From: an uncultured Bacilli bacterium | GTDB lineage: Bacteria > Bacillota_I > Bacilli_A > RFN20 > CAG-826 | Direction: 5' to 3' | Length of the DNA stretch: 13,976 nucleotides | Assembly: GCA_934162685.1 (NCBI GenBank) | Contig: CAKPJO010000020.1 | Coordinates: 1 to 13,976 of the forward strand | Shown: positions 1 to 7,324 of the stretch, one piece after another | Numbering within the stretch: position 1 is the stretch's first letter | Layout: every line of letters begins with the position of its first letter | Position numbers and translations under genes: made by a program | Notes under the pieces: generated by a model | Seen by the model: only the letters and a program-made list of their open reading frames with translations | What the model was told of the DNA's origin: nothing | Databases searched by the model: none

Positions 1-2685
1 AAAAATGATGCAACTCATAGTGAAGAAGTTGAGGTTCCTGCATTAAGTAATACTTCTACTTGGTCTATTAAAGAAGATGTTAAACCTACTTGTGAAAATG
101 ATGGACATACTACATACACTTCTACTTATGGTGATGTTGTAATAACAGTTAATAAACTAGGACATAAATATCCTACATGGTGGACAATCACAAAAGAGCC
201 AACATTAACTGATGAAGGCACAGCTCAAAAAATATGTGGAAATGATGCTTCACATGTATTAATGGTAGATGTTCCAGTTTTAACAGATAGCGTTTGGAAA
301 AAGACTGTTAAAAAGCAAGCAACATGTAAGCAAGAAGGCGAAGCAGAATACGTTTCGGAATTTGGAATTGTTAGAATAACATTTGAAAAATTAGAACATG
401 TTTATTCTGATTATAAAGTAAAGGATGTTACTTTTGGTGAAACTGCAACTATTTATAAAGAATGTGAATCAGGTCATGAAATAATTGAAGAATTAAAAGT
501 TGCTGCTCCTAAACAATTTAGTGTTGCAATAACAGATAAGACTAACCCTGATATTTTAAGTATTACACTAAGTGGCAATTACCCAATGATTTATGATGCA
601 CAAAATGGTACTTGGACAAGTAGCAATGCTGGTGTTGGCAATTCAACATCTGGTATAACTATTGCAGTTAAGTTTGATGGCACATTTGAATTTGATGTTG
701 TTGTTTCATCAGAACCAAATTTTGATAAATTTAATTATTATGGTGGGGCTCCATTGTCTGGAGAAGTTACTCAACATATAATAGCCTCTGGCGTAAACGG
801 AAATAGCAATTCTGTATCATTTTCATATAGTAAAGATAGTACTGGTGATAAAGGCGAAGATAAGGTAGTTATTTCAAATTTCATCTTTAAGACAGAGGGT
901 GTTCCTACTGGCTATAATATTGATTATAAAGTAATTCAATTTGAAACAAATGGTGGTAATTCATTAAAGCCAATTGTTGCTTGTAAAAATAATCCAGTTG
1001 ATAATATGGATGACTGTGTTACTACTAAAGAAGGCTACGAATTTGCTGGTTGGTATTATGATTCAACATTTAAGACACCATTCTATGCGCATGAAGGTGT
1101 AAGTGAATCAACTACTTTATATGCAAAATGGAATAAGCTACACGATGTTAAACTAGTTTATAATAATGGCACTAATGCTGAAACAATTAAAGTTGCTGAT
1201 GGTAAGGAACTTGAAGTTGATAATCCTATTAAAGATGACTATTTATTTGAAGGATGGTACACTAATAGTTCATTTACTCCTACAAGTAAGTATAATGCAA
1301 CTCCAATTACAACAAATGTTACTTTCTATGCAAATTATGTAAAAGCTCCATACTTTATTGGTAATTATAAAGGAATTAACGAAAGATCAATTGGATATAA
1401 ATTAGGAATTAAAGATACAAACACTATTAAAAGTGATGCAGAATATAGAAGAACACTTTCTATTAATAATGATTATTCAATCATAACTGGAAATGAAGAC
1501 TTAACAACATGGGATTTATCAAGCTATGATGAAACTACTAATATTTTAGTTTCAAGCAATAATACTCATTATTATTACTATAAAACTAAAGATGGTGATA
1601 TATTCATTGTTTGTGATTATTCAAGTGGAAAAGAAACAATTTGTGATGATGACTTCAATGTTTATGTTATGGCTGATTCTGCTGAATTTGTATCTGTTAG
1701 ATGGACTGCAAATGGAACAACTACATATTTATATAGAGTTATTGAGGCACAAGTAAATAACCATACAACTAATATATTTATTGATGGTGTTAATAATAAA
1801 GCATATTTTGATGTTAACATTTTAAATAAACAAAATACTGCCATAACTGTTAATGATGTTTACAATACTGATTATATTGATTTTATTAACATTACTGATG
1901 CAAACGGAGTAACTATTAATAAATTTGCTAATAAAAATGGTGATTTTACTGCACTTGATGGCTTTGAAGGTGAATATACAAATGAAACAATAGGTAGTTT
2001 TTCTATTAATGGTATTGGAACTATTACTGTTGGCGGTAATGATTTCGAATACGTTCTTGAAAACAATTTAATCTATGCAACAATTAATGGAAAATTAACA
2101 GTATTAAAAACAAATAAATCAAATAATACTGCAACTATTGAACAAGATGACTATAAAACTACATTAACTGGTGAATCCGGCACTTTAGTGCTTGATGGAT
2201 TTGGAAATGCTTCATTAAATAGCAAGTCTGGAGTATATACTGTAAGTGGTAAAAATGTAGCAGTGACAATTGATAGAATAACTACCGTATATATAGCAAA
2301 TTTCGAAGATAAAACTTTCTTCACTAAGAGTATTTTCTCAGGTCATTCATTCAAAGGAACTTACTATAGTAAATGGTATGAAGATGATGAAAATTATAAT
2401 CCTATTCAAGATTTAGTTATTAATTTTGATGATGTTCCAACAATTAGTGGTGTTATGTATGCTGGTTATAATAAGGACAATTATTTCTATTTTACTGGAT
2501 CTTGGGATGAAGCTAATAAAGAATTAACATTAACATTTACTAATTGTATTACTTCTAATGCTATTGGCAAGAATTTAGTATTTAAAGTTGAAGGTAACAC
2601 CTTAACTGCTATTAGTGGTTGGACAGCTAATGCATATGAATTTACTACAAAATGTTCATTAACTAGTACTACATTTTCACTATAA
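1..2685 (+). CDS. Large modular surface protein with InlB-type repeats, 5'-truncated by window
   Basis: The frame is open from base 1 to the TAA at 2683-2685 (894 residues visible), so the true start lies upstream. The first in-frame ATG at 262 has no ribosome site and falls inside a repeated domain, so I reject it as the start. Modules in order: two Cys/His-containing repeats (46-510); a beta-rich region with a TSSN motif and a DKGED motif (about 520-900); two InlB/Flg_new-type repeats with GYEFAGWYYD...LYAKW and YLFEGWYT signatures (about 925-1340); a module starting APYFI and containing DLSSYDETT (from 1348); two beta repeats with G-x-G cores (1969-2334); and a terminal domain starting FSGHSFKGT (2335-2682). 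InlB-type repeats are typical of secreted Gram-positive surface proteins. From the 520-900 region onward, the protein is paralogous to the gene at 2864. No LPXTG or C-terminal membrane anchor is present, so attachment must be at the unseen N-terminus. The molecular function is unknown, and adhesion is only an inference. Confidence 0.9.
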   Translation, partial: KNDATHSEEVEVPALSNTSTWSIKEDVKPTCENDGHTTYTSTYGDVVITVNKLGHKYPTWWTITKEPTLTDEGTAQKICGNDASHVLMVDVPVLTDSVWKKTVKKQATCKQEGEAEYVSEFGIVRITFEKLEHVYSDYKVKDVTFGETATIYKECESGHEIIEELKVAAPKQFSVAITDKTNPDILSITLSGNYPMIYDAQNGTWTSSNAGVGNSTSGITIAVKFDGTFEFDVVVSSEPNFDKFNYYGGAPLSGEVTQHIIASGVNGNSNSVSFSYSKDSTGDKGEDKVVISNFIFKTEGVPTGYNIDYKVIQFETNGGNSLKPIVACKNNPVDNMDDCVTTKEGYEFAGWYYDSTFKTPFYAHEGVSESTTLYAKWNKLHDVKLVYNNGTNAETIKVADGKELEVDNPIKDDYLFEGWYTNSSFTPTSKYNATPITTNVTFYANYVKAPYFIGNYKGINERSIGYKLGIKDTNTIKSDAEYRRTLSINNDYSIITGNEDLTTWDLSSYDETTNILVSSNNTHYYYYKTKDGDIFIVCDYSSGKETICDDDFNVYVMADSAEFVSVRWTANGTTTYLYRVIEAQVNNHTTNIFIDGVNNKAYFDVNILNKQNTAITVNDVYNTDYIDFINITDANGVTINKFANKNGDFTALDGFEGEYTNETIGSFSINGIGTITVGGNDFEYVLENNLIYATINGKLTVLKTNKSNNTATIEQDDYKTTLTGESGTLVLDGFGNASLNSKSGVYTVSGKNVAVTIDRITTVYIANFEDKTFFTKSIFSGHSFKGTYYSKWYEDDENYNPIQDLVINFDDVPTISGVMYAGYNKDNYFYFTGSWDEANKELTLTFTNCITSNAIGKNLVFKVEGNTLTAISGWTANAYEFTTKCSLTSTTFSL
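46..510 (+). repeat. Two tandem ~77-aa repeats with conserved Cys and His
   Basis: Residues 16-94 and 95-170 of the partial protein align by eye. Each has a W near its start, then PTC or ATC followed by a DG or EG turn, a Y....(Y/F)G segment, a LGH.Y or LEH.Y motif, a T..(E/G) segment, and a closing Cys followed a few residues later by His (CGNDASH; CESGH). The window opens with NDATHSEEVEVPAL, which matches the end of the same unit, so at least one more copy lies upstream. Similar 'LGH-Y ... PT-T-EG' repeats are common in secreted proteins of Firmicutes. Here the usual CxxC pair is reduced to one Cys plus a His. Confidence 0.7.
1969..2334 (+). repeat. Two GxG-core beta repeats in first surface protein
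   Basis: Two degenerate units of roughly 45-60 residues. Their cores read SINGIGTITVGG and VLDGFGNASLNSKSG, each followed by a Y-x-V/L segment and a hydrophobic strand. The same pattern (hydrophobic-x-G-[FWI]-G-x-[AT]) occurs twice in the downstream paralogue at 6443-6832. I do not recognise a named family. The alternation of hydrophobic strands and Gly/Asn turns suggests a beta-meander fold. Confidence 0.6.
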
Positions 2686-2721
2686 TTAAAAAAGAGGCAA
2701 ACAAAATTGCCTCTTTTTTAA
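2686..2721 (+). terminator. Rho-independent terminator after first gene
   Basis: It starts immediately after the TAA stop. A perfect 15-bp stem pairs 2686-2700 with 2707-2721 around a 6-nt loop, with a GC-richer core (GAGGCAA/TTGCCTC) and a run of six T at 2714-2719. An A-run on the 5' side makes the hairpin nearly symmetric, so it could also stop transcription from the opposite strand, although no convergent gene is visible. Confidence 0.9.
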
Positions 2722-2761
2722 TATTTTTATTACATCCTTGAAGTAAAATAAAAAAAATATA

Positions 2762-2790
2762 TTGAAAATGATAAAAAATAGTGATATAGT
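2762..2790 (+). promoter_or_regulatory. Sigma-A-type promoter for the collagen-like lipoprotein gene
   Basis: TTGAAA (2762-2767) and TATAGT (2785-2790) are separated by exactly 17 nt. This predicts transcription starting near 2797 and a leader of about 67 nt before the ATG at 2864. Its position downstream of the terminator at 2686-2721 supports independent transcription of the lipoprotein gene. Confidence 0.7.
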
Positions 2791-2801
2791 AAAACATGAT
2801 A

Positions 2802-2826
2802 TTTTTTAGCAAATTTGCTTAAAAAA
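2802..2826 (+). promoter_or_regulatory. AT-rich palindrome in the leader of the lipoprotein gene
   Basis: GCAAATTTGC (2809-2818) is a perfect 10-bp palindrome, flanked by TTTTTTA on the left and TTAAAAAA on the right, so the dyad extends to about 12 bp per side with one unpaired T. It lies just after the predicted transcription start, between the promoter and the ribosome site. It could be an operator for a dimeric repressor or a weak RNA hairpin. The sequence alone does not decide. Confidence 0.45.
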
Positions 2827-2863
2827 TTTCATTTGTAATATAAAATATGAAAGGAATATTATT

Positions 2864-5800
2864 ATGAAAAAGACTAAAAAAAGAATAATGATTTATAGTT
2901 TACCTCTTCTTTTATCTTTAGGTTTAGTTGCTTGTAACCCAACTAGTAATAGTTCAAGTACACCAGATTTAAAGGATTACACATTAGAAGACGTCTATAA
3001 TCTAGCTGTAAAAGCAGGCTACACCGGTACTTTTGAAGATTGGATTGCAACATTAAAGGGCGATAAAGGTGACACTGGCGCTACTGGCGCTACTGGTGAA
3101 ACTGGTGCTACTGGCCCTCAAGGTGAAACTGGTGCTACTGGCCCTCAAGGTCCTCAAGGTGAAACTGGTGCTACTGGTCCTCAAGGTGAAACTGGTGCCC
3201 AAGGCCCTCAAGGTGAAACTGGTGCCCAAGGCCCTCAAGGCGAGGATGGAAAATCATTAAGAACTGGAGCTGGTTCTCCATTAAAATCAGTTGGAAATGA
3301 TGGCGATTCTTATATTGATACTTTAACATGGGATTTCTATACAAAAGCAAATGGTGAATGGACTGTAGTTGGAAACATTAAGGGAGCTACTGGTGAAACT
3401 GGTGCTACTGGTGAAACTGGTGCTACTGGTGAAACTGGCGCTACTGGTGCTACTGGTGAAACTGGTGCTACTGGTGAAGCTGGTACTGCTGGTAAAGATG
3501 GCTCATCACTTCTAACAGGTAGTGTTGTTCCATCATTATCATTAGGAAAAAATGGTGATTCCTATATCAACACAACAGATTGGTCATTTTGGACTAAGGA
3601 AAATAATGTTTGGAAGGAAGTAGGCAACATTAAAGGTGCTACTGGCAATACTGGTGCTACTGGTGCTACTGGCGCTACTGGCTCTACAGGTGCTACTGGA
3701 CCTCAAGGTCCTCAAGGTGAAACTGGTGAAACTGGAGCAGCTGGTAAAGATGGCACTGCTTTATTAACAGGCTATGATAAACCAGCAACATCATTGGGTA
3801 ACGAGGGAGATTCATACTTATGCTTTACTGATTGGACATTCTTTATGAAAACTAATGGAAAATGGGTAAAGATTGGAACAATTAAAGGTGAAGATGGTAC
3901 TGATGCTTCAGATTCACATCTTGAATATAGAGTTGTAGATGATGGTGATGTAATTGCTTTAAAACGTTTCTGGTTTGGAACTGATGATGCTATTGGCGCA
4001 GCTTTAAAAACTGTTGCAAAGCCAGCCGAAGTAACAGTCAATGCAAATCCAGGTGATAAAGGATTTTCAAAGGATACATATGATGTTTACCCATTTACAC
4101 AAAATGGTTCAACATACACAAGTTCAAACAAAGAAATTGGTAGCTCACAATCAGTAATGACAGCTACTGCTACAAAAGCTGGTTCTTTCTCATTTAGTTA
4201 CAAAGTACAAGGTGAAGCAAGATATGACTATTTAATTGTATATAAAAATGATACAGCTGTAAGTGATAAATTATCAAATGGTACAACTGAAATGGAAGGC
4301 ACAATGACAGTTGACTTAGCACTTGGCGATGTTGTTACAATTGTATATAGAAAAGATGGAAGTGGTAATAAAGGTGAAGATAGAGCAGAAATTACTATTA
4401 ATGATTCATCTTATACTACTGGTATGGTTACATATAATTCACTTGGTGGAACTAAATATTTACCATCAATAGTAATGAATAATAGAGTAGCAGAATCACT
4501 TCCAACGCCTACAAAAGATGGATTCTATTTTGCTGGCTGGTACACTAGTGAGAACTTTACTGAAGATGAAAAGGTTACTGATGAATACACATTTGCAAAA
4601 GAAAATACAACACTTTATGCTTATTGGATTCCAAATTCAGAAGCTAATGTTTTAATGGGTAGCCATTATGGTCTATACTATTCAGATACAGCTTCTTCTG
4701 CATCAAATTCTTATTCAAAATTAGATGTTGATTTCTTTGGAAACTATTCTTCTCAAAGTGGATATTCAACTTTTACATCTGGCCAATTCACAGATTATGA
4801 TGAAACTGCTGGAACATTTAATGTTGGTAATAAAAAAGCATATTATGATGCTAGCACTGGCTTATTAGTACTAAAAGAGCAAGGAACAGATGAGAACTCA
4901 ATTTACTTTATTGGCTCAACAGAAAAAATTGCAACATCTGTATCTAAAACTTGCTATTTTGAAAGTGGAAAATATAGATTCGTTGAAATAACAAAGGATG
5001 GCGCTGCTCATAAGATCTTTATTAATGGTAAAACTGGAGAAGTATTCTTTGATGTTGAAACATATGACTTAGATGGTAATGTTGTTGAAACAACAAATAT
5101 TACTTCATCATTTGTTGTAATCGTTAAAGATAAAAATGGAAATGATGTTGCAAAATTTGGTACAACTTATTCATCATTAAAGGAAGCTAATGAATTAATG
5201 GGAGTTTATACAGTTGAAGGCACAACTGATACTGTTAAAGTATCTGGTGCTGGATGCTTAATTTATAGTAAATTAGGTGAAACACGTAAGATTTCATATA
5301 ACACTGTAAATGAGTCTACTTTAAATATTACTTCTACAAATAGCTATAACTATGATATTACTCTTGATGCTACTTCTCATTCAGCAACAATTGTTGAAAA
5401 TAAATATACAATTTCTTATGAATGGAATAATCATGAAGTTGCTGATGCTTCAAATCCTACATTCGTATGGCAAAAGAGCTGGCTTGATGTACCAGCACCA
5501 GAAATTAATTCTTATGTTGATGAAGAAGGAGTTAAATACGTATTTAAGGGCTGGTTCACTAATGAAGAATTAACTGAATCATATAGACGTCATCAATTAA
5601 CTGGTGATATTACACTTTATGCTAAATGGGTTGATGGCGCAACAATTACTTATGATGCAAATGGTGGAACTTCAAAGAAAGATAGTGAAGTTGTCGGAAT
5701 TGGAGATACTTTATCATTACCACAAGTATCAAAATCTGGATTTATCTTTGATGGTTGGTATAATGGAGAAGTATTATTTGATGGTGAAACAGAAGTTACT

Positions 5801-7162
5801 GGTGATGTTAAATTAGTTGCTAAATGGGTTGAAGCTCCATACTATATTAAAACATTCTATGGCGCTAATTTAGATGATAGCAATTTTGGCTCAAAATCAC
5901 GCAATTCAACTTCAAGTTATAGAATGACTTTAACTGAAGAAAAGAAAATTGAAGGCAATAAATTTAGTGGAAGAACATTTGATTTATCTTCTTATGATGA
6001 AACAACACACATTCTTACTTTAAATAATACAAGTAGCACTCCTATTTTCTTCTATCAATGTGCAAATGGTATGGTAATTGCTGTAAGCCCATATTCAGAA
6101 TCAGGCACATTATGCTCAGATGATTTTAGCATGTATGCTGCTAGTGATACAAACTCAAATGTTTCATTTGATACAATTTATTGGGATAATGGCTTTATGA
6201 AAATTACGAAGGTTACTGTTGGTGATAAGGTAGCTTATGTGTTAACAAATGGTAGAACTCATACAGTAGTTGCTGACGTTCACTTTACTAATTTTGCTAA
6301 TGAAGCAATTGAATTTGCATCTTTATACAACACAACTGACAAAAAGTTTGCTGATGAAGTTATCATTTTAGATGCAAATAATAGTGTTGTTGCAAAATAT
6401 GGTGGCTCTGAAAATGGCTTTGTTAATGATGATGGTGCTAAAGGAACTTACGCTGGCTCACTAAATGGTGTTAATGCAAATGTCGTATTAAATGGCTTTG
6501 GAAAAGCAAATGTTTCATTTAATGGTGCAGCAAGCGTTGAAGGAACTTATAAAGTTGAAGATGATGTAATCACTTTAGTAGCTAATGAAGTTACATATAA
6601 ATTCACACACGTTGATGGAACTTTAACTCAAGTTCTTGATGGATATGAAGGCACTTATACAAATGGTGAAAACACATTAACATTAACTGGTTGGGGTGAT
6701 GCAACATTCAATGGTACATCTACAACATACACTCTTAATGGTGATATGATTATATTCATGAATGGTAGTGAAGAAGTTTACTGCTATGTTAATAGAAGCA
6801 CACAAACTTACGAAATAGCAACAATGTCAAAGTTCTCTGGCTTAACATTTACTGGAACTCATAAGGATTCTTGGGGTGATGACGAACCAATTTCATTTGC
6901 ATTTGATAATGGTGTATTAATTACAGGTACTGTCCAATTTGGTTATCAAGCTAGCTTTAGAACAACATTTAGTGGAACATTAACTGGTGACACATTAGTT
7001 ATAACAATAACAAAAGAATTATATGGTAGTGGCTTGCTTAATAAAACTGCAACATTTAAGGTTGAAGATGGTAAGCTTACATGTACTGATACACAATTAG
7101 GTAGTGGTACATATAAGATTCAAAAGGGTACAGTTGTAACTAATAGTAGTTTTGTAGCATAA
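2864..7162 (+). CDS. Collagen-like, InlB-repeat surface lipoprotein (1432 aa)
   Basis: The start is supported by AAGGA at 2851-2855, 8 nt before the ATG, and by a classic lipoprotein signal: a Lys/Arg-rich N-terminus, a hydrophobic core at residues 8-20 and the lipobox LVAC with Cys24. The mature protein should be lipid-anchored to the outer face of the membrane. A short segment (39-65, YTLEDVYNLAVKAGYTGTFEDW) of a kind often seen before bacterial collagen-like tracts leads into three Gly-X-Y tracts (66-131, 174-215, 258-299) separated by 42-residue spacers. Next come a beta-rich module with TSSN and NKGED motifs (about 4079-4423), an InlB/Flg_new repeat (4427-4633), module A (4655-5401), two more InlB-type repeats (5402-5632, 5636-5827), module B beginning APYYI with DLSSYDETT (5834-6442), two GxG-core repeats (6443-6832) and a terminal domain starting FSGLTFTGT (6833-7159). 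From the TSSN module onward it is paralogous to the preceding gene. Known collagen-like tracts trimerise into stalks, so I infer a trimeric stalk near the membrane presenting the C-terminal modules. The ligand is unknown. Confidence 0.93.
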   Translation: MKKTKKRIMIYSLPLLLSLGLVACNPTSNSSSTPDLKDYTLEDVYNLAVKAGYTGTFEDWIATLKGDKGDTGATGATGETGATGPQGETGATGPQGPQGETGATGPQGETGAQGPQGETGAQGPQGEDGKSLRTGAGSPLKSVGNDGDSYIDTLTWDFYTKANGEWTVVGNIKGATGETGATGETGATGETGATGATGETGATGEAGTAGKDGSSLLTGSVVPSLSLGKNGDSYINTTDWSFWTKENNVWKEVGNIKGATGNTGATGATGATGSTGATGPQGPQGETGETGAAGKDGTALLTGYDKPATSLGNEGDSYLCFTDWTFFMKTNGKWVKIGTIKGEDGTDASDSHLEYRVVDDGDVIALKRFWFGTDDAIGAALKTVAKPAEVTVNANPGDKGFSKDTYDVYPFTQNGSTYTSSNKEIGSSQSVMTATATKAGSFSFSYKVQGEARYDYLIVYKNDTAVSDKLSNGTTEMEGTMTVDLALGDVVTIVYRKDGSGNKGEDRAEITINDSSYTTGMVTYNSLGGTKYLPSIVMNNRVAESLPTPTKDGFYFAGWYTSENFTEDEKVTDEYTFAKENTTLYAYWIPNSEANVLMGSHYGLYYSDTASSASNSYSKLDVDFFGNYSSQSGYSTFTSGQFTDYDETAGTFNVGNKKAYYDASTGLLVLKEQGTDENSIYFIGSTEKIATSVSKTCYFESGKYRFVEITKDGAAHKIFINGKTGEVFFDVETYDLDGNVVETTNITSSFVVIVKDKNGNDVAKFGTTYSSLKEANELMGVYTVEGTTDTVKVSGAGCLIYSKLGETRKISYNTVNESTLNITSTNSYNYDITLDATSHSATIVENKYTISYEWNNHEVADASNPTFVWQKSWLDVPAPEINSYVDEEGVKYVFKGWFTNEELTESYRRHQLTGDITLYAKWVDGATITYDANGGTSKKDSEVVGIGDTLSLPQVSKSGFIFDGWYNGEVLFDGETEVTGDVKLVAKWVEAPYYIKTFYGANLDDSNFGSKSRNSTSSYRMTLTEEKKIEGNKFSGRTFDLSSYDETTHILTLNNTSSTPIFFYQCANGMVIAVSPYSESGTLCSDDFSMYAASDTNSNVSFDTIYWDNGFMKITKVTVGDKVAYVLTNGRTHTVVADVHFTNFANEAIEFASLYNTTDKKFADEVIILDANNSVVAKYGGSENGFVNDDGAKGTYAGSLNGVNANVVLNGFGKANVSFNGAASVEGTYKVEDDVITLVANEVTYKFTHVDGTLTQVLDGYEGTYTNGENTLTLTGWGDATFNGTSTTYTLNGDMIIFMNGSEEVYCYVNRSTQTYEIATMSKFSGLTFTGTHKDSWGDDEPISFAFDNGVLITGTVQFGYQASFRTTFSGTLTGDTLVITITKELYGSGLLNKTATFKVEDGKLTCTDTQLGSGTYKIQKGTVVTNSSFVA
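3059..3886 (+). repeat. Alternating collagen-like tracts and 42-aa spacers
   Basis: Three uninterrupted Gly-X-Y tracts of 22, 14 and 14 triplets (3059-3256, 3383-3508, 3635-3760), dominated by GAT, GET and GPQ, alternate with three spacers of exactly 42 residues each (3257-3382, 3509-3634, 3761-3886). The spacers share GDSY(I/L), W-x-F, K-x-N, a second W, and a G-x-IK ending. Tracts 2 and 3 plus their following spacers therefore form an exact 84-residue (252-bp) superrepeat. At the DNA level the tracts are built from near-identical 9-, 18- and 27-nt units with uniform codons (GGT, ACT, CAA), while the spacers have diverged. Confidence 0.9.
4655..5401 (+). repeat. Module A: first copy of the SYDET-type module in the lipoprotein
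   Basis: This segment contains FTDYDETAGTF, later IFINGKTGEVFFDVETYD, then a D-x-NG-x-x-VAKFG stretch and a GVYTVEG strand. These match, in the same order, elements in the first surface protein (DLSSYDETT, IFIDGVNNKAYFDV, ITDANGVTINKFA, GEYTN) and in module B of the same protein (5834-6442). It is therefore an internal duplication with an InlB-type pair inserted between the copies. I do not recognise a family. Confidence 0.6.
5834..6442 (+). repeat. Module B: second copy of the SYDET-type module
   Basis: It begins APYYIKTFYG, directly after an InlB-type repeat, just as the first protein has APYFIGNYKG after its own InlB repeat at 1348. Shared landmarks are DLSSYDETT, a Cys followed by (D/S)DDF and Y, an FDV/ADV strand, and a D-x-N-x-V-x-K turn near the end. 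Module B is closer to the copy in the upstream gene than to module A, which suggests that the two genes diverged after the internal duplication or exchanged sequence. Confidence 0.65.
6443..6832 (+). repeat. Two GxG-core beta repeats in the lipoprotein
   Basis: Units at about 6443-6649 and 6650-6832 each open with GTY and carry a core VLNGFGKANVSFNG or LTGWGDATFNG, followed by a TY-x-(V/L)-x-(D/G)-D-x-I strand and a short hydrophobic strand. They align with the pair at 1969-2334 of the upstream gene. The family is unassigned by me, and a small all-beta repeat is inferred from the strand and turn pattern. Confidence 0.65.
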
Positions 7163-7172
7163 TACTTTGAAT

Positions 7173-7204
7173 AAAAGGCATGGGAAACTATGCCTTTTTC
7201 TTTT
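7173..7204 (+). terminator. Rho-independent terminator with GAAA tetraloop
   Basis: Located 10 nt after the stop codon of the lipoprotein gene. The stem pairs 7173-7183 with 7188-7198 (core AAAAGGCATGG / CTATGCCTTTT, one G-U pair) and closes on the stable GNRA-type loop GAAA (7184-7187). A T-rich tail runs to 7204. Confidence 0.9.
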
Positions 7205-7271
7205 GACCTTTTTCATTTTAAAAATAGGTAAAAAATAACAATAACATTTTCCTAGAAAATAAAAAAAACAA

Positions 7272-7300
7272 TTGCTTATTGCATAAAAAGAAGATATAAT
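7272..7300 (+). promoter_or_regulatory. Sigma-A-type promoter for the subtilase gene
   Basis: TTGCTT (7272-7277) and a consensus TATAAT (7295-7300) are spaced by 17 nt. This predicts a start near 7307 and a leader of about 74 nt. The -10 box lies inside a perfect inverted repeat, AAGATATA-A-TATATCTT (7291-7307). It could bind a regulator that blocks RNA polymerase, or it could be chance in AT-rich DNA. Confidence 0.8.
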
Positions 7301-7324
7301 ATATCTTGCTATATGCTGTGAAAA

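Noticed and set aside
262..264. ATG at 262 as the start of the first gene
   Set aside because: The frame is open back to base 1, there is no ribosome site, and the ATG lies inside the second half of a repeat unit whose first half is upstream.
2815..2844. Alternative promoter TTGCTT-18-TATAAA before the lipoprotein gene
   Set aside because: Transcription would begin at about the ribosome site itself (2851), leaving no usable leader. The 2762-2790 promoter fits better.
3059..3256. The short direct DNA repeats as a CRISPR array
   Set aside because: The repeats are 9-27 nt, contiguous, in frame and encode Gly-X-Y. There are no unique spacers of constant length at DNA level and no cas genes.
3053..3260. 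Short open frames on both strands across the collagen tract
   Set aside because: They are by-products of the 9-nt periodicity of the Gly-X-Y codons and have low-complexity translations and no ribosome sites.
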